Source: Rhodoferax sp. OV413
GTDB lineage: Bacteria; Pseudomonadota; Gammaproteobacteria; Burkholderiales; Burkholderiaceae_C
NCBI RefSeq assembly: GCF_900104385.1
Contig: NZ_FNJA01000002.1
Location: 310,001 to 374,000, forward strand
DNA: 64,000 nucleotides
Direction of reading: 5' to 3'
Below, piece after piece: positions 1 to 8,537 of the stretch (the first letter of the stretch is position 1; every line of letters starts with the position of its first letter). A program made the translations under genes and the position numbers. The notes beneath the pieces were generated by a model. That model was not told the DNA's origin. It searched no databases and worked only from the letters and a program-made list of their open reading frames with translations.

Positions 1-813
1 GGCGTAGGCCAGTTGCCACAGACCGAAACCGACATTGCTGCGCGCATTGGCACCGAACACGAACTCATTGCGGTCGAAGACGTTGTCGTCGTCCCAAGAC
101 GTCTTGGACTTGAACTGGTAGGGCTCGCGGTTCTGGTAGATGATCGGTTTCATCACGTTGCTGGTGTCCAGCAGATACCAGGCTGTACCGCTGCCGCCCT
201 GGAAGTTGCTTACGCTGACAGGGTTTTCGTTCGGGCCGACCGGGTGGTCGGTGTCGAAGAAGTACTGGCCGTCGTAGCAGGTGCTGCTGAAACCGGCGGC
301 GATCAGGCCAAACACCAGCTCGTCAGGATGCAGCGCGGCGTCTTGGCCTAGTTGCATCATCAGCGGGTTGTAGACGCCATATTGGTCGTCCATGATCGCG
401 TTGCGCTTCACACTGACGGTGTCTTCCCAGTCCTTGTTGCGGATGGTGTAGTCGTGTTGCTTCAGGTTTTGGTACACCCGGTCGCCGATCCATTCGCGGA
501 ACTTGGTGGTCATGCCCAGCCACGCGTACTTCTCTTCGCTGGTCGTGCTGGGCACTTCCATCGCGATCTCATTCCACATCGGCTTCTTCAAGGCCATGCC
601 GGTTTTGAACGCGCCGTTGAATGCCTGGGTCAACATCTGCATGTTGCCGCGGTTCAGGATCAGACCGCCAAAGCCGACCATTGCCAGGCCGGAGTCCGGC
701 GTGGCCATATCGGGCATCAACGACAGCACTTGAGCGTGCGGCATCGCAATGGCGGCCAGCGCCACGCATGCCAACAGGCCCAGCACGGCACCAATTCGGA
801 AAGTACTTTTCAT
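1..813 (-). CDS. Mu gpT-like major capsid protein (3' end outside window)
   Basis: Major head subunit of a Mu-like phage; the C-terminus runs off the window. After about residue 50 the protein follows Mu gpT: a WLG motif followed by REWIG, a PDELVFGL stretch, a CYDGQ-FFD-HPV segment and a closing FGLWQLAYA. The start at 813 has a good GGAG ribosome-binding site 8 bases upstream. Oddly, the first 28 or so residues (MKSTFRIGAVLGLLAC onward) look like a signal peptide or membrane segment, and the capsid homology begins only near residue 52. A later Met at 717 (MPDMATPDSG) would omit that segment but has no comparable support. It is the last gene seen in the I-Z-decoration-T unit. Confidence 0.9.
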   Translation of the reverse strand, partial: MKSTFRIGAVLGLLACVALAAIAMPHAQVLSLMPDMATPDSGLAMVGFGGLILNRGNMQMLTQAFNGAFKTGMALKKPMWNEIAMEVPSTTSEEKYAWLGMTTKFREWIGDRVYQNLKQHDYTIRNKDWEDTVSVKRNAIMDDQYGVYNPLMMQLGQDAALHPDELVFGLIAAGFSSTCYDGQYFFDTDHPVGPNENPVSVSNFQGGSGTAWYLLDTSNVMKPIIYQNREPYQFKSKTSWDDDNVFDRNEFVFGANARSNVGFGLWQLAYA

Positions 814-844
814 TTCAGGGTTCTCCAGTAGTTGAGGTTTCAGA

Positions 845-1255
845 TCAGTTGAATTCGATCCAGACGCCCACGGCGTCCACATCGCGCACCTTGCCAGCAA
901 TGCTGCGAGTCGCACTGCCACTGGTCTTCGCAACCGTGGCGTCGTCCACGATGTAGCAATCGGCACCCACGTCAGCCAACGTGATCAGATCGCCCGCGGA
1001 GCTGTTGGCAAAGCGGAAGCAACCGTCCCGGCGAATCGGAGCATTGACGGCGCCAGCTGCTCCAGCACTGTTGTCGACCGTTTCTTCAAAAACACCGACG
1101 CCGCGCAAGGTGGTGGCGGTCGCGCCCTTGGTTGCAAAGCCGGTTGCTGTGGAAATACACGCAAGGCCGCCCGCAAACACTTTGATGGCGGAAAGGGGAA
1201 GCGACAGCAGGTCGCCGTTGCGGCGCTGGGTATCGCGGTCAGAGGTCAAAGGCAT
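845..1255 (-). CDS. putative phage head decoration protein
   Basis: A 136-aa protein between the protease/scaffold gene and the major capsid gene, where Mu-like phages carry a small capsid-associated protein. It is rich in Ala, Gly and Val with no membrane segment, and it contains a CYIVDD..VAKT stretch followed by GKVRDVDAVGVWIEF, a pattern common in capsid decoration or cement proteins of Mu-like phages. The role is inferred from position and this sequence style; no catalytic motif is visible. It is spaced 31 bases from the upstream gene and 31 from the capsid gene and is presumably co-transcribed with both. Confidence 0.65.
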   Translation of the reverse strand: MPLTSDRDTQRRNGDLLSLPLSAIKVFAGGLACISTATGFATKGATATTLRGVGVFEETVDNSAGAAGAVNAPIRRDGCFRFANSSAGDLITLADVGADCYIVDDATVAKTSGSATRSIAGKVRDVDAVGVWIEFN

Positions 1256-1286
1256 GTTCTAGTGCTCCGGTGGGTAATGGATAGGA

Positions 1287-1802
1287 TCAGGCCGAGCCGC
1301 CGGCCAAGTACTGCTCGGGAGTAAGGTTCATCCGCTTGCAGATGGCCAACTGTTCATCGTTGAGCTCGGTGCCGGTGCCGCCTGGCTGTTTGCCGCTGGT
1401 CTGCTGTTTGCCAGCCAGCGCTGGATTGGCCGGAGTGGCGTCCAGCATCCGCTTGAGCTGGGCGATGTCGCTTTGGCCAATGGCACGGAATTCAGTTTCC
1501 AGGCTGGGGGTGACCTTGCCCAGAGCCTTGGCCTGGTTGATCACTTCATCGACTTCGTGCTTCACCTTCTCGGCCTTGAGCTGCACGATCTCGGTGTTGA
1601 GCTCGGCGAGCTTTTCGACCGGCACGTACTTGGCAGCATCAGGCGGCGCGGCCTTCAGCGTGACGATCTGCGTGGTGAGCTGGTCGACGCTTTCCGACTT
1701 GGCCTTCAAAGCCGCAACGGCTGACACGGCTTCGACCTCCGTGGTGGCCTCGGTCGCGGGCAAGCCAAGAGCTTTCAGCAGGGCGAGCAAAACTGGATTC
1801 AT
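1287..1802 (-). CDS. nested in-frame scaffold (Mu gpZ-like)
   Basis: An internal ATG at 1802, in the same frame as the protease gene, is preceded by AGGAAA about 10 bases upstream. Translation from it gives 171 residues beginning MNPVLLALLKALGLP, with a helical, coiled-coil-like middle (KAKSES..LTTQIVTLKA, LNTEIVQLKAEKVKHEVDEV). In Mu the scaffold Z is made from the same kind of internal start within gene I, so the position, frame and binding site agree with a separately made scaffold. Use of the internal start is inferred. Confidence 0.6.
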   Translation of the reverse strand: MNPVLLALLKALGLPATEATTEVEAVSAVAALKAKSESVDQLTTQIVTLKAAPPDAAKYVPVEKLAELNTEIVQLKAEKVKHEVDEVINQAKALGKVTPSLETEFRAIGQSDIAQLKRMLDATPANPALAGKQQTSGKQPGGTGTELNDEQLAICKRMNLTPEQYLAGGSA

Positions 1803-2363
1803 GGTGGTGGTTTCCTGGGGAGGTTGATCGCCAGCCGACTGGCTGACCTGGTTGAACCTGGCCGTCAGCGCGGCCAGGGTGACTTCGTCCATGCCGTGCA
1901 GGCCTGGATCGTTGGTAAGTGCCACGCTCACGATGCGCTGCACTTCACCGGTTTTCTTGTCGAACGCGAAGACCGGGGAGATGTATTTGTATTCATCGCC
2001 CGCCAGGTAGCCCTTGGCGCGCGCCGTCCAGTCCACGTCCGGGGCGTAGAGGCCCGCGCCTGGCCGGAACTCCAGCGACTTGAACCAGCCGGCAGCCGGC
2101 GCTGGCTGGCCATTGGTTTCTGCGAGCTGGGTCTGGTGCTCGTAGTCGATCACATACTTGTTGGGGCGGGCATTGGCCTCGGCCACCAGGCGGGCGGCTA
2201 TTTCTGGGGTGAGCTTCCAGGAGCCCCAGGGCTGGGGTCGGCCATCTGCCGCGCGGAATTCACCGGCGGGCATGAGCTGCACCGCGCCATCTCCTGCACC
2301 GACTTCAAAGGTCAGCGCGGCAATCGCGAAGCGTGGATGCGGTTTGTTTTGGGCGGTCTTCAT
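1287..2363 (-). CDS. Mu gpI-like prohead protease with C-terminal scaffold
   Basis: Prohead maturation protease of the Mu I family (358 aa). The N-terminal 170 residues carry the family pattern: an AALTFEVGAGDG start, an LMPAGEF motif, YVIDYEHQTQ containing the conserved Asp-Tyr-Glu-His, GWFKSLEFRPG, and a Y-ISPVFAFDKKTGEV stretch. The C-terminal half, from residue 188, is helical and charge-rich and acts as the scaffold in this family. The start at 2363 matches the start of Mu gpI but has no Shine-Dalgarno sequence and lies only about 5 bases from the predicted transcript start of the late promoter at 2366-2418. It opens the transcription unit for head assembly. Confidence 0.9.
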   Translation of the reverse strand: MKTAQNKPHPRFAIAALTFEVGAGDGAVQLMPAGEFRAADGRPQPWGSWKLTPEIAARLVAEANARPNKYVIDYEHQTQLAETNGQPAPAAGWFKSLEFRPGAGLYAPDVDWTARAKGYLAGDEYKYISPVFAFDKKTGEVQRIVSVALTNDPGLHGMDEVTLAALTARFNQVSQSAGDQPPQETTTMNPVLLALLKALGLPATEATTEVEAVSAVAALKAKSESVDQLTTQIVTLKAAPPDAAKYVPVEKLAELNTEIVQLKAEKVKHEVDEVINQAKALGKVTPSLETEFRAIGQSDIAQLKRMLDATPANPALAGKQQTSGKQPGGTGTELNDEQLAICKRMNLTPEQYLAGGSA

Positions 2364-2365
2364 AT

Positions 2366-2418
2366 TGAAGACCCAATGGTCGCGCGATGACCGCCGTGCG
2401 TAGCTTAAAACGCTTTAC
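2366..2418 (-). promoter_or_regulatory. candidate late promoter, PI-like
   Basis: On the minus strand the dyad GTAAAGCGTTTTA (2406-2418) is followed 25 bp later by the inverted repeat GACCATTGGGTC (2370-2381), just before the protease start at 2363. The same layout occurs at 9699-9745 and 14901-14946 in front of the other late units. In Mu, gene I also has its own activator-dependent promoter (PI). The -10 region is weak, as expected if an activator is required. Assignment to a Mor/C-type activator is inference. Confidence 0.55.
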
Positions 2419-2555
2419 TTCGTTAAAATCCCGCCGTGCTGTAGAGGTTCGGGAAAAACGGCTTCCGATTCAATACACCGCCCCTTTGCCGGGCGACTGG
2501 ATGACATGTGAGGGTGCTGCACTTCGATGCAGGCGTCGTCTCACCGCAGCACACC

Positions 2556-3233
2556 TTATTTCAAAGGCGATGACCACGTTGTTAATTTGCTTTGCAAGTA
2601 GTCTGAGAAGTTTGTCAGAAGATTGTCTCCACCCCAGGACCAAACGCCCCAAGCCAATAGCGCAAACATAAAAGCCAACGCGAATCGCTTCGTCGCCCTA
2701 AAGATTGGCTCGCCCAGCCTTACTTTGCCCCATTCCTGTTTCAGGAATAGCTTGGACGCTTCGATAATTTCGTTTTCACAGGTCTGGCATTCGCTCATAT
2801 CCATCGGACTTTTCCCTAGCGCGTCATCCAATTGATCCATCGCTTTTAAGATACTTTGACAAAGGGCTTCTTCAGAATTTAGGCGCAAGCGGATAGATGA
2901 ACCCGCCGTTTTGTAGCCCGCGAAATGGGGATGTGCCTCCTTGTATAGGTCTATTGGAGAGCCAAACTTAGCAGTTCTAGCGCCGGCTACCAGCTCCGCA
3001 TAAGCGAGAAAGTCAGCAAGTTCAGCGCGTAATCCGTCAATCCATGCTTGTCTAAACTCAGAAATCTTGTTCTCTTTTGCGATTACAAGTCCCAGGAACG
3101 CAATCACTCCGCCGATCAGCGCGGCAGCAACCGCACCGACAGCGGCGTCTGGAATGGAGGGAATATTCAAGCGTGATCTCTCTTGCGAGGTGGGGGCATC
3201 AGCGACTGCAGGCTTCTTTCGAAGTTGATTCAC
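2556..3233 (-). CDS. membrane protein of unknown function, candidate prophage cargo
   Basis: A 225-aa protein with two membrane segments, one near residues 29-52 (AAVGAVAAALIGGVIAFLGL) and one near 185-200 (FALAFMFALLAWGVW). Between them is a soluble helical region of about 130 residues. Its GTG start overlaps the stop of the upstream head gene (GTGA), so it is translationally coupled. It occupies the place where Mu has the gpG virion-morphogenesis gene, but it does not resemble gpG. The gene is clearly lower in GC than its neighbours, which suggests separate acquisition. It may be a lysogeny-conversion or exclusion gene; no family was recognised. Confidence 0.65.
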   Translation of the reverse strand: MNQLRKKPAVADAPTSQERSRLNIPSIPDAAVGAVAAALIGGVIAFLGLVIAKENKISEFRQAWIDGLRAELADFLAYAELVAGARTAKFGSPIDLYKEAHPHFAGYKTAGSSIRLRLNSEEALCQSILKAMDQLDDALGKSPMDMSECQTCENEIIEASKLFLKQEWGKVRLGEPIFRATKRFALAFMFALLAWGVWSWGGDNLLTNFSDYLQSKLTTWSSPLK

Positions 3234-4540
3234 TGGTCAAGCCGCGCAAGCCCTTTGCGTTTGAAGCTGCGCGGGTCGATCAGATCCATCGAGGTTACCG
3301 CATTGCCGCGCTCGGCACGGTGCACCGTCTCATTCAAGGCCACCACCACCTTTGCTACCTTGCCGGTTTCGACCGAGGTGCACAGCAACACTACGCGGGG
3401 CTCAGCACCACGCTGGTCGCGCCGCTTGGGTTCTTCCTGGTCGGATGCCTCTAGCCACACCTCGCCGGCCTGGCTCAGCAGCTCAGGCAAGGAAGCGACG
3501 AAGGTTTCGCCGCTGCCCTTGGCCTGGCGCTTCTGGCTGCGCTCCAGGCCGAGCAGGTGTCGCAGCCGCGGCATATCGACGAACAGCGTGGCCTTCTCCG
3601 GCGCCAGGCCTGCCGCCTGCAGCGACGCAACCACCTGGGGTGCGAACGCCCCCACCACGCGCCGGGCGCCAACCTCGCGCCGCTCGCCCTCTACGTAGCG
3701 ACCCACGAACTCTCCGAACTCGGTTTGCACCAGCGGGGCCCAGGTTGTCACACCGTCGGCCAGCACCTTGGCTGCGGTCGCAGAGGTGGCGGCATCGGCC
3801 TTGTCCATCATCATGCGGCCCAGGTTCGGGCGGCGGCCACCTGGTGGGTAGTGGAAGGCTGGGTCCACGCCCACCGGCACTTCCATTGTTTCCCCGGTGC
3901 GCTGGTTGGTGAGGGTGCGCATTTGCTCGGCGGGCGCGGTGCCCAACTTCAACCCCCCGCGCTCAAGCGTGCGCGCATTGTGTTGATAGACGGGGCACTT
4001 ACAGCCCCATTTCTTTACAGGCATGTGGACCTGCCACCAGGGATCATCGGCGCGCAGCACCGTGCCGGCATAGGCTTTGTGTTCCAGGCGCGGATGTTCC
4101 GAGGCGCTGTGTCCATACTCAAGAAACGGAAACAACCCCTTGCCGCGCTGAATGCGCTCCCACTGGCCCTCGCTGTAGGCGGTAGCCAGGTTGGCATCGA
4201 AGATCACCTCCATGCGGCGCGCGCTACCGAGTTGGGCGCGTACCGTGTCGCCGCTCACCGGGTCCACCACGTCCTGCTTGCCCCACCAGCCACGGGCCTG
4301 CAGCTTGGGGCTGAGCTCGCGCTGGAAGGTGCCGAAGCTGGTGCCTTCGGTGATCGCCTTGTCGACCTGGCCGCGGATGTCGCGCAACAGATCCATGTGC
4401 ATGGCCTTGGCCACGGTGAATGCAGCCTGGTGTTCCTGCCGCCAAACATCGCGGTGGTCAAAGCCGATCCGGTAGCCTTTCTGCCGAAAATACGCGACAG
4501 ATTCTTCCGGCTGCACCGGTTTTAGGGCGATTGCGCTCAT
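3230..4540 (-). CDS. Mu gp30 (F)-like head morphogenesis protein with C-terminal nuclease-like domain
   Basis: Minor head protein of the Mu F family. The first 200 residues hold the family pattern, ending in a W..H.PVKKWGCKCPVYQ segment where Mu F-like proteins have a Cys-containing motif. The last 110 or so residues (LPELLSQAGEVWLE, RVVLLCTSVETGKVAKVVV, NAVTSMDLIDPRSFK) resemble the PBECR group of phage-borne RNase-toxin-like domains often fused to MuF proteins. The ATG at 4540 overlaps the stop of the preceding small gene (ATGA), which supports it over a GTG at 4552. The nuclease assignment is from sequence pattern only. Confidence 0.8.
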   Translation of the reverse strand: MSAIALKPVQPEESVAYFRQKGYRIGFDHRDVWRQEHQAAFTVAKAMHMDLLRDIRGQVDKAITEGTSFGTFQRELSPKLQARGWWGKQDVVDPVSGDTVRAQLGSARRMEVIFDANLATAYSEGQWERIQRGKGLFPFLEYGHSASEHPRLEHKAYAGTVLRADDPWWQVHMPVKKWGCKCPVYQHNARTLERGGLKLGTAPAEQMRTLTNQRTGETMEVPVGVDPAFHYPPGGRRPNLGRMMMDKADAATSATAAKVLADGVTTWAPLVQTEFGEFVGRYVEGERREVGARRVVGAFAPQVVASLQAAGLAPEKATLFVDMPRLRHLLGLERSQKRQAKGSGETFVASLPELLSQAGEVWLEASDQEEPKRRDQRGAEPRVVLLCTSVETGKVAKVVVALNETVHRAERGNAVTSMDLIDPRSFKRKGLARLDQ

Positions 4541-4749
4541 TTCATGCACCAATCAGGAGCAATTGGCGGGATTACCTCGGCACTCAACAGCCGAATGGAG
4601 CCATTGAAGACCCATTGAAGAGCCGCGATCACAGCCAGGGTGCGGGGGTGGTAGCCAAATTCCAGCCGGAGCGCCCCAAAGCCCGATTTCCGGCCTTGGT
4701 GCCGAAAATCCAGAGCCCGTGCGGCTTTGCGGCCAGTTTGTTGCTGCAT
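4537..4749 (-). CDS. small phage protein between portal and head morphogenesis genes
   Basis: A 70-aa basic protein starting MQQQTGRKAARALDFR. Its ATG lies just after the portal stop (4752-4754), and its TGA overlaps the ATG of the head morphogenesis gene as ATGA. This tight packing in a phage operon supports a real gene. It has a moderately hydrophobic middle (TLAVIAALQWVFNG) that could be a weak membrane helix. No family was recognised. There is no clear ribosome-binding site, so it would depend on coupling to the portal gene. Confidence 0.5.
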   Translation of the reverse strand: MQQQTGRKAARALDFRHQGRKSGFGALRLEFGYHPRTLAVIAALQWVFNGSIRLLSAEVIPPIAPDWCMK

Positions 4750-4751
4750 TT

Positions 4752-6362
4752 TTAAGCAGCTGGTTTTTTTTGAGCGTTGAGCTGGCCCCACATCCGGGCC
4801 GCAAAACTGCCCCGCGCCAGCAGGTCGACGAGCTGCTCGGTCGGGATCGTGGTCAGGCCGGATTCCAGCGCCTGGCTGAAGTCTTCAAAACTGGCCGCGG
4901 TGGCCAGCGCCGTCTCCACGGCATTGCGCATGGGGTCGGCGGCGTCCACCCATTCGCCAAGCATTTCTGCGGCCAGGGCGTCGAGCTCGTCGGGTTCGGC
5001 CGTGGGTACAGCCTTGAGCTTGGCCAGCGCCTGGGGGCCTTTGGCTACGCCCGCTGCCGGTTTGGCCGGATCAGCCTGTTCCTCTGGTGGCAGGATTTCC
5101 TGCGGCCGCGCTACCTCCAGAACATCTTCTGTGCCCTGGGCCTCGGGTATTTTGAGTTTGTCATGCGCCCAGCTCTTGCGGATACGCATGCCCATGCCCA
5201 CCAGCTTGGGTACGGCTTCGCTGTAGAGCTTCAGGTCTTCCGCCTCCTGGGTGTCGAACACCAGGCGCGGGCAGCGGCGCTTTTCCGTCAGGCCCTTGTT
5301 CACGGCCAGGATGGGATACACGAGCTGGTCGCTTAGCGCCGCACCGAGTTGGCGCGCATCCGCGCTCTTGAGCTCGTGCCGCACCTCGTTGTGCACATTG
5401 CCCAGCGCCTGGCTGCCGTGCGAACCTTCGCCGCTGGTCAGCGTGCCGCCCAGGATGGCCTTGCTCATCATGGCTTCCATGTGGCTGATCATTGCGCTGA
5501 AGGGACCGTCCATGCCTTCGGCTGCCTTCTGGAAGTCGATGGCCATACCTTCGGGGATGATGGCCGCAGCATCGTGGCCGATGTTCACCACCGCGCGCAG
5601 CAGCGCGGCCTTGTCTTCCTTGGTGGCGCTGGGGTTGTAGGTGCCCAGGCGCAGCGGCAGGCCGTAGATTTCCAGGAACTCGGCCAGGTCGCGTACCGCG
5701 TAGTTCTTGAACAGGAACGGCCAGGCCAGCACACGGAACAAGCCCGATCGGCTCACATAGCCCGAGCGCGATTTGTGTTTGTGCAGCAGCCAGCCAAAGG
5801 GCCAAAGCTGCTCGCCATCGGCCGAGTTGTCGCGCAGGCGCAGCTCGTTGCGGTCCACGCCAGGCGTCTGTGGCAGGCGAAACCAGCCCTGCGGGCGGTG
5901 CGTGGCACACACGGGCAGCAGGTTCTTTTCTACCTGGCGCCATTCGAGCTCGAGCGCGGCGAAACCGTGGCCCACAGCGTCGGACATGTCAAACACCACG
6001 TCTTCGAAGTCGGCCATCTCCGAGGCCATTTCCTTGGCGTAGGCGGCCAGGCTCTTCTCGGCTGCGCTGGCATTGGGCGGCGGCACGACATCCCAGTCCA
6101 GCGTTTGCAGGGCCAGGCGGCGCTTCTGGAGCTCGCTGAAGAGGTGGGCATCCTTCTCTTCCATATCGGCAAACAGCTCGTGCTGGCTGGTCAGGTCGCC
6201 TTGCTCGGCACGCTGCAGGATGGCCGCCAGCTTGGGCGGCGTGAGGCCGCGGCTGGGGTGGGTCTCGTACTCGGAGTGCAGTTGCGCCATGCGCGCGGTC
6301 TGCGGCTCGGCGATCTGGGCACGTTCGAAGGGCTGGCCCCGGTGGTCAAGGATGGTGGTCAT
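4752..6362 (-). CDS. Mu gp29-like portal protein (DUF935)
   Basis: Portal protein through which DNA enters and leaves the head, 536 aa, the usual size for the DUF935/Mu gp29 family. Family features visible are the N-terminal LTPPKLAAILQRAEQGD region, the FADMEEKDAHLFSELQKRRLAL block, VDRNELRLRD, FKNYAVRDLAEFLEIYGLPLR, and a GEGSHGSQALGNVH stretch. A less conserved Pro/Glu-rich tail follows. It sits between the large terminase gene (gap 18 bases) and the small 70-aa gene, as in other Mu-like phages. Confidence 0.92.
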   Translation of the reverse strand: MTTILDHRGQPFERAQIAEPQTARMAQLHSEYETHPSRGLTPPKLAAILQRAEQGDLTSQHELFADMEEKDAHLFSELQKRRLALQTLDWDVVPPPNASAAEKSLAAYAKEMASEMADFEDVVFDMSDAVGHGFAALELEWRQVEKNLLPVCATHRPQGWFRLPQTPGVDRNELRLRDNSADGEQLWPFGWLLHKHKSRSGYVSRSGLFRVLAWPFLFKNYAVRDLAEFLEIYGLPLRLGTYNPSATKEDKAALLRAVVNIGHDAAAIIPEGMAIDFQKAAEGMDGPFSAMISHMEAMMSKAILGGTLTSGEGSHGSQALGNVHNEVRHELKSADARQLGAALSDQLVYPILAVNKGLTEKRRCPRLVFDTQEAEDLKLYSEAVPKLVGMGMRIRKSWAHDKLKIPEAQGTEDVLEVARPQEILPPEEQADPAKPAAGVAKGPQALAKLKAVPTAEPDELDALAAEMLGEWVDAADPMRNAVETALATAASFEDFSQALESGLTTIPTEQLVDLLARGSFAARMWGQLNAQKKPAA

Positions 6363-6380
6363 GGTGTTTGGAAAAGTGGT

Positions 6381-7961
6381 TTACCAGGCGCCGGACCCGG
6401 CGTATCGGTTGTCGTCGTCGCTGGTCATACCGTCCCAGGCGTTCACGCTGGGAGGCGCACCCTGGTAGTCGTAGACCGTGCAGCCTTCCAGCGTGCGGGA
6501 TGCATGCCAGGCTAGCGAGCCGGCGATGAAGGTGTCGCCGTGGCGTTTGAGCTTCTGGGCGTCCTGCGTGCGCACGTCGGGGATCAGCGGTATGCCCTTG
6601 ATGATGCGCGGCACGCGGTGGTCGGCCAGCACGTCGGCGTCCATCGGGATCTGTATCAAGCGGTCTTCAAAGGCCGCTTTGTAGGGGGGCAGGTTCTCCA
6701 AATACCATTTCTGGGTGGCCTGGATCATCAGGATGCGGCTTTGCCCGTATCGCTGCGCCGTCTGCTCAGCCATCTGCATGCCCAGGCCACGGGAGTCGAG
6801 CGCGGCGCCCACAAACCTGGGCAGATGGTCCATGATGTACCAGAGTACCTGCAGCTGCTGCGTGAACGGCATGCCGCGCAGCTCCACCAGGAACGGGATA
6901 CGCCGCACCAACGAGCGGAACTGGATCATGGGTGCGAACGCAGACAGGTCGCCGATCCGCGCAACGTCACCGCCCACAAAGCTGATTACATCCCGCAACT
7001 CGCGCAGCGCGTCGAGCTCGGGCTTCAGGAACTCCTCGCACCAGTCCAATATGGCCAACTGACGAGTGCGCTCGGGTTTGAATGTGAAGTCGGGTTCGCG
7101 CTTGTCGCGCAGCACCGCCCAGCCCTTGACCATGCAGTTTTCGATCAGTTCGCGCGTGAGAAAGCTGCCTGCGCCGTTCTTGGGCACGCAATCCAGTTCT
7201 TCCTCGGCGTCGTCGCCGTAGAAGGCGCGTATGTCATCGGCCCAAACCTTCTCGTTGTCCTTGTCATAGGCAATGCCGAGCCGTAGGCAGACACGCACAT
7301 ACAGGCCCTCGGCCAGCGCGTCATCGAAGGTGGTCCTGTGGAGCTTGTAGGGCTTCCGCCCCGCGCGAATGTCCTTGATGACCGTGTTGAACTCGTTGTC
7401 GTCGCCGAAATGCGTGGACAGGATACGCAGGCGTCCACCCCAGATCAGCAGCGCCAGTGCAGCCTTGAGTAGACCTGCCGGGTCATCGTGGAACGCGAAT
7501 TCGTCCAGCACGACGTCACCCTGCTTACTGCGCAGGTTACGTGGCCTGGAGCTGAGCGCCGTGATGCGATGCCCGCTGGCAAACTTGATGCTGAAGACGA
7601 AGACGCTCTTCTTCTCATCGCCTTCGACCCAGATCTCTTCGGACGCCTCGATAGCCTCCGCAACGCTCTGGAACTGCCCCGCCCATTGCGCCGCATCCAA
7701 GATGAACTCGACGGCCATGTCTTTGGTGTACCCGATGTACCACTGGTCGCGACCGGAGGCGGCCGCAGCGATCAAGACGCTTTCGCAGGCGCAGGTCCAG
7801 CTCATGCCGACACGTCGGCTTTTTTCGTCAACCTTGACTTGGGATTCGTCGGCTATCCATCGCTTTTGATAGCCGAGCAACACGCTGGGTGCGCGCCCGC
7901 TGAAGTCATACTTGACCTCCTCGGCCAAGCGCTGCATTTCCGGCGTGATGATTTCGCTCAT
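6381..7961 (-). CDS. Mu gp28-like large terminase subunit
   Basis: ATP-dependent DNA packaging motor with nuclease, 526 aa. The N-terminal ATPase part contains an adenine-binding Gln region (LLGYQKRWIAD), a Walker A-like KSRRVGMSW at residues 47-55 and a Walker B DVVLDEFAFH near residue 150, followed by an LRILSTHFG coupling motif. The C-terminal part has GGDVARIGDLS, which fits the first catalytic Asp of the RNase H-like nuclease fold. Its start overlaps the end of the gp27-like gene by 4 bases. Mu-type terminases package by headful together with flanking host DNA. Confidence 0.93.
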   Translation of the reverse strand: MSEIITPEMQRLAEEVKYDFSGRAPSVLLGYQKRWIADESQVKVDEKSRRVGMSWTCACESVLIAAAASGRDQWYIGYTKDMAVEFILDAAQWAGQFQSVAEAIEASEEIWVEGDEKKSVFVFSIKFASGHRITALSSRPRNLRSKQGDVVLDEFAFHDDPAGLLKAALALLIWGGRLRILSTHFGDDNEFNTVIKDIRAGRKPYKLHRTTFDDALAEGLYVRVCLRLGIAYDKDNEKVWADDIRAFYGDDAEEELDCVPKNGAGSFLTRELIENCMVKGWAVLRDKREPDFTFKPERTRQLAILDWCEEFLKPELDALRELRDVISFVGGDVARIGDLSAFAPMIQFRSLVRRIPFLVELRGMPFTQQLQVLWYIMDHLPRFVGAALDSRGLGMQMAEQTAQRYGQSRILMIQATQKWYLENLPPYKAAFEDRLIQIPMDADVLADHRVPRIIKGIPLIPDVRTQDAQKLKRHGDTFIAGSLAWHASRTLEGCTVYDYQGAPPSVNAWDGMTSDDDNRYAGSGAW

Positions 7962-8527
7962 GCCTTCTTGGCCTCCGGGATGCCGAGGATTTCAGCGCGG
8001 ATCACATTGATAGTGTCGTCGCTCAACCCCGCCTTCTTCACCGTCTTGACCACACTGGCGGCGACCTCGGCCGCACGCACTGCGATCAGCTTGCGCACGT
8101 TGATCGCCTTGTCGACGGCCAGTTTGTCGGCGCCTGCAAAGTCCTTTAGGGCCTTGCCCAGGAACATCAGGTCTTCGGGGCTGGCTGTCTCCAGGTCGCC
8201 AATGGTCTTGAAAGCCACCACGCGCAGCATTTCCAGCAGCATGCGGCCCACGTCGCCCTCGGGTTCCTTGCCCAGCTTGTCCACCCACACGGCGGCGATC
8301 TGGGTGGCCTGGCGGTAATCCTCCATGCGCTCGTTTGCGTTCTTGACGTAGCGGCCCACGGCCGAGCGGCTGGCATCGCCGCCCATGCCCTTGACCAGGC
8401 CGACGATCTCGTTGATCGTGGCCCGGCCCTCGCGCACGGCGGTGTCCACCGCTTCCTTGATGGACGGATGGAGCTGGGTGATGCTGCTCGGCCGCGAGGG
8501 CCGGCGTTTGCTGGTGGTGTCGGCCAT
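7958..8527 (-). CDS. Mu gp27-like small terminase (DUF3486)
   Basis: A 189-aa protein of the DUF3486 family, thought to be the small terminase subunit that recognises DNA. The N-terminus KRRPSRPSSITQLHPSIKEA followed by a helix-turn-helix-like stretch (RATINEIVGLVKGMG, SRSAVGRYVKNANERM) is typical. The rest is helical. It directly precedes and overlaps the large terminase gene, which supports the assignment. Confidence 0.88.
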   Translation of the reverse strand: MADTTSKRRPSRPSSITQLHPSIKEAVDTAVREGRATINEIVGLVKGMGGDASRSAVGRYVKNANERMEDYRQATQIAAVWVDKLGKEPEGDVGRMLLEMLRVVAFKTIGDLETASPEDLMFLGKALKDFAGADKLAVDKAINVRKLIAVRAAEVAASVVKTVKKAGLSDDTINVIRAEILGIPEAKKA

Positions 8528-8537
8528 GATGGTGGCC

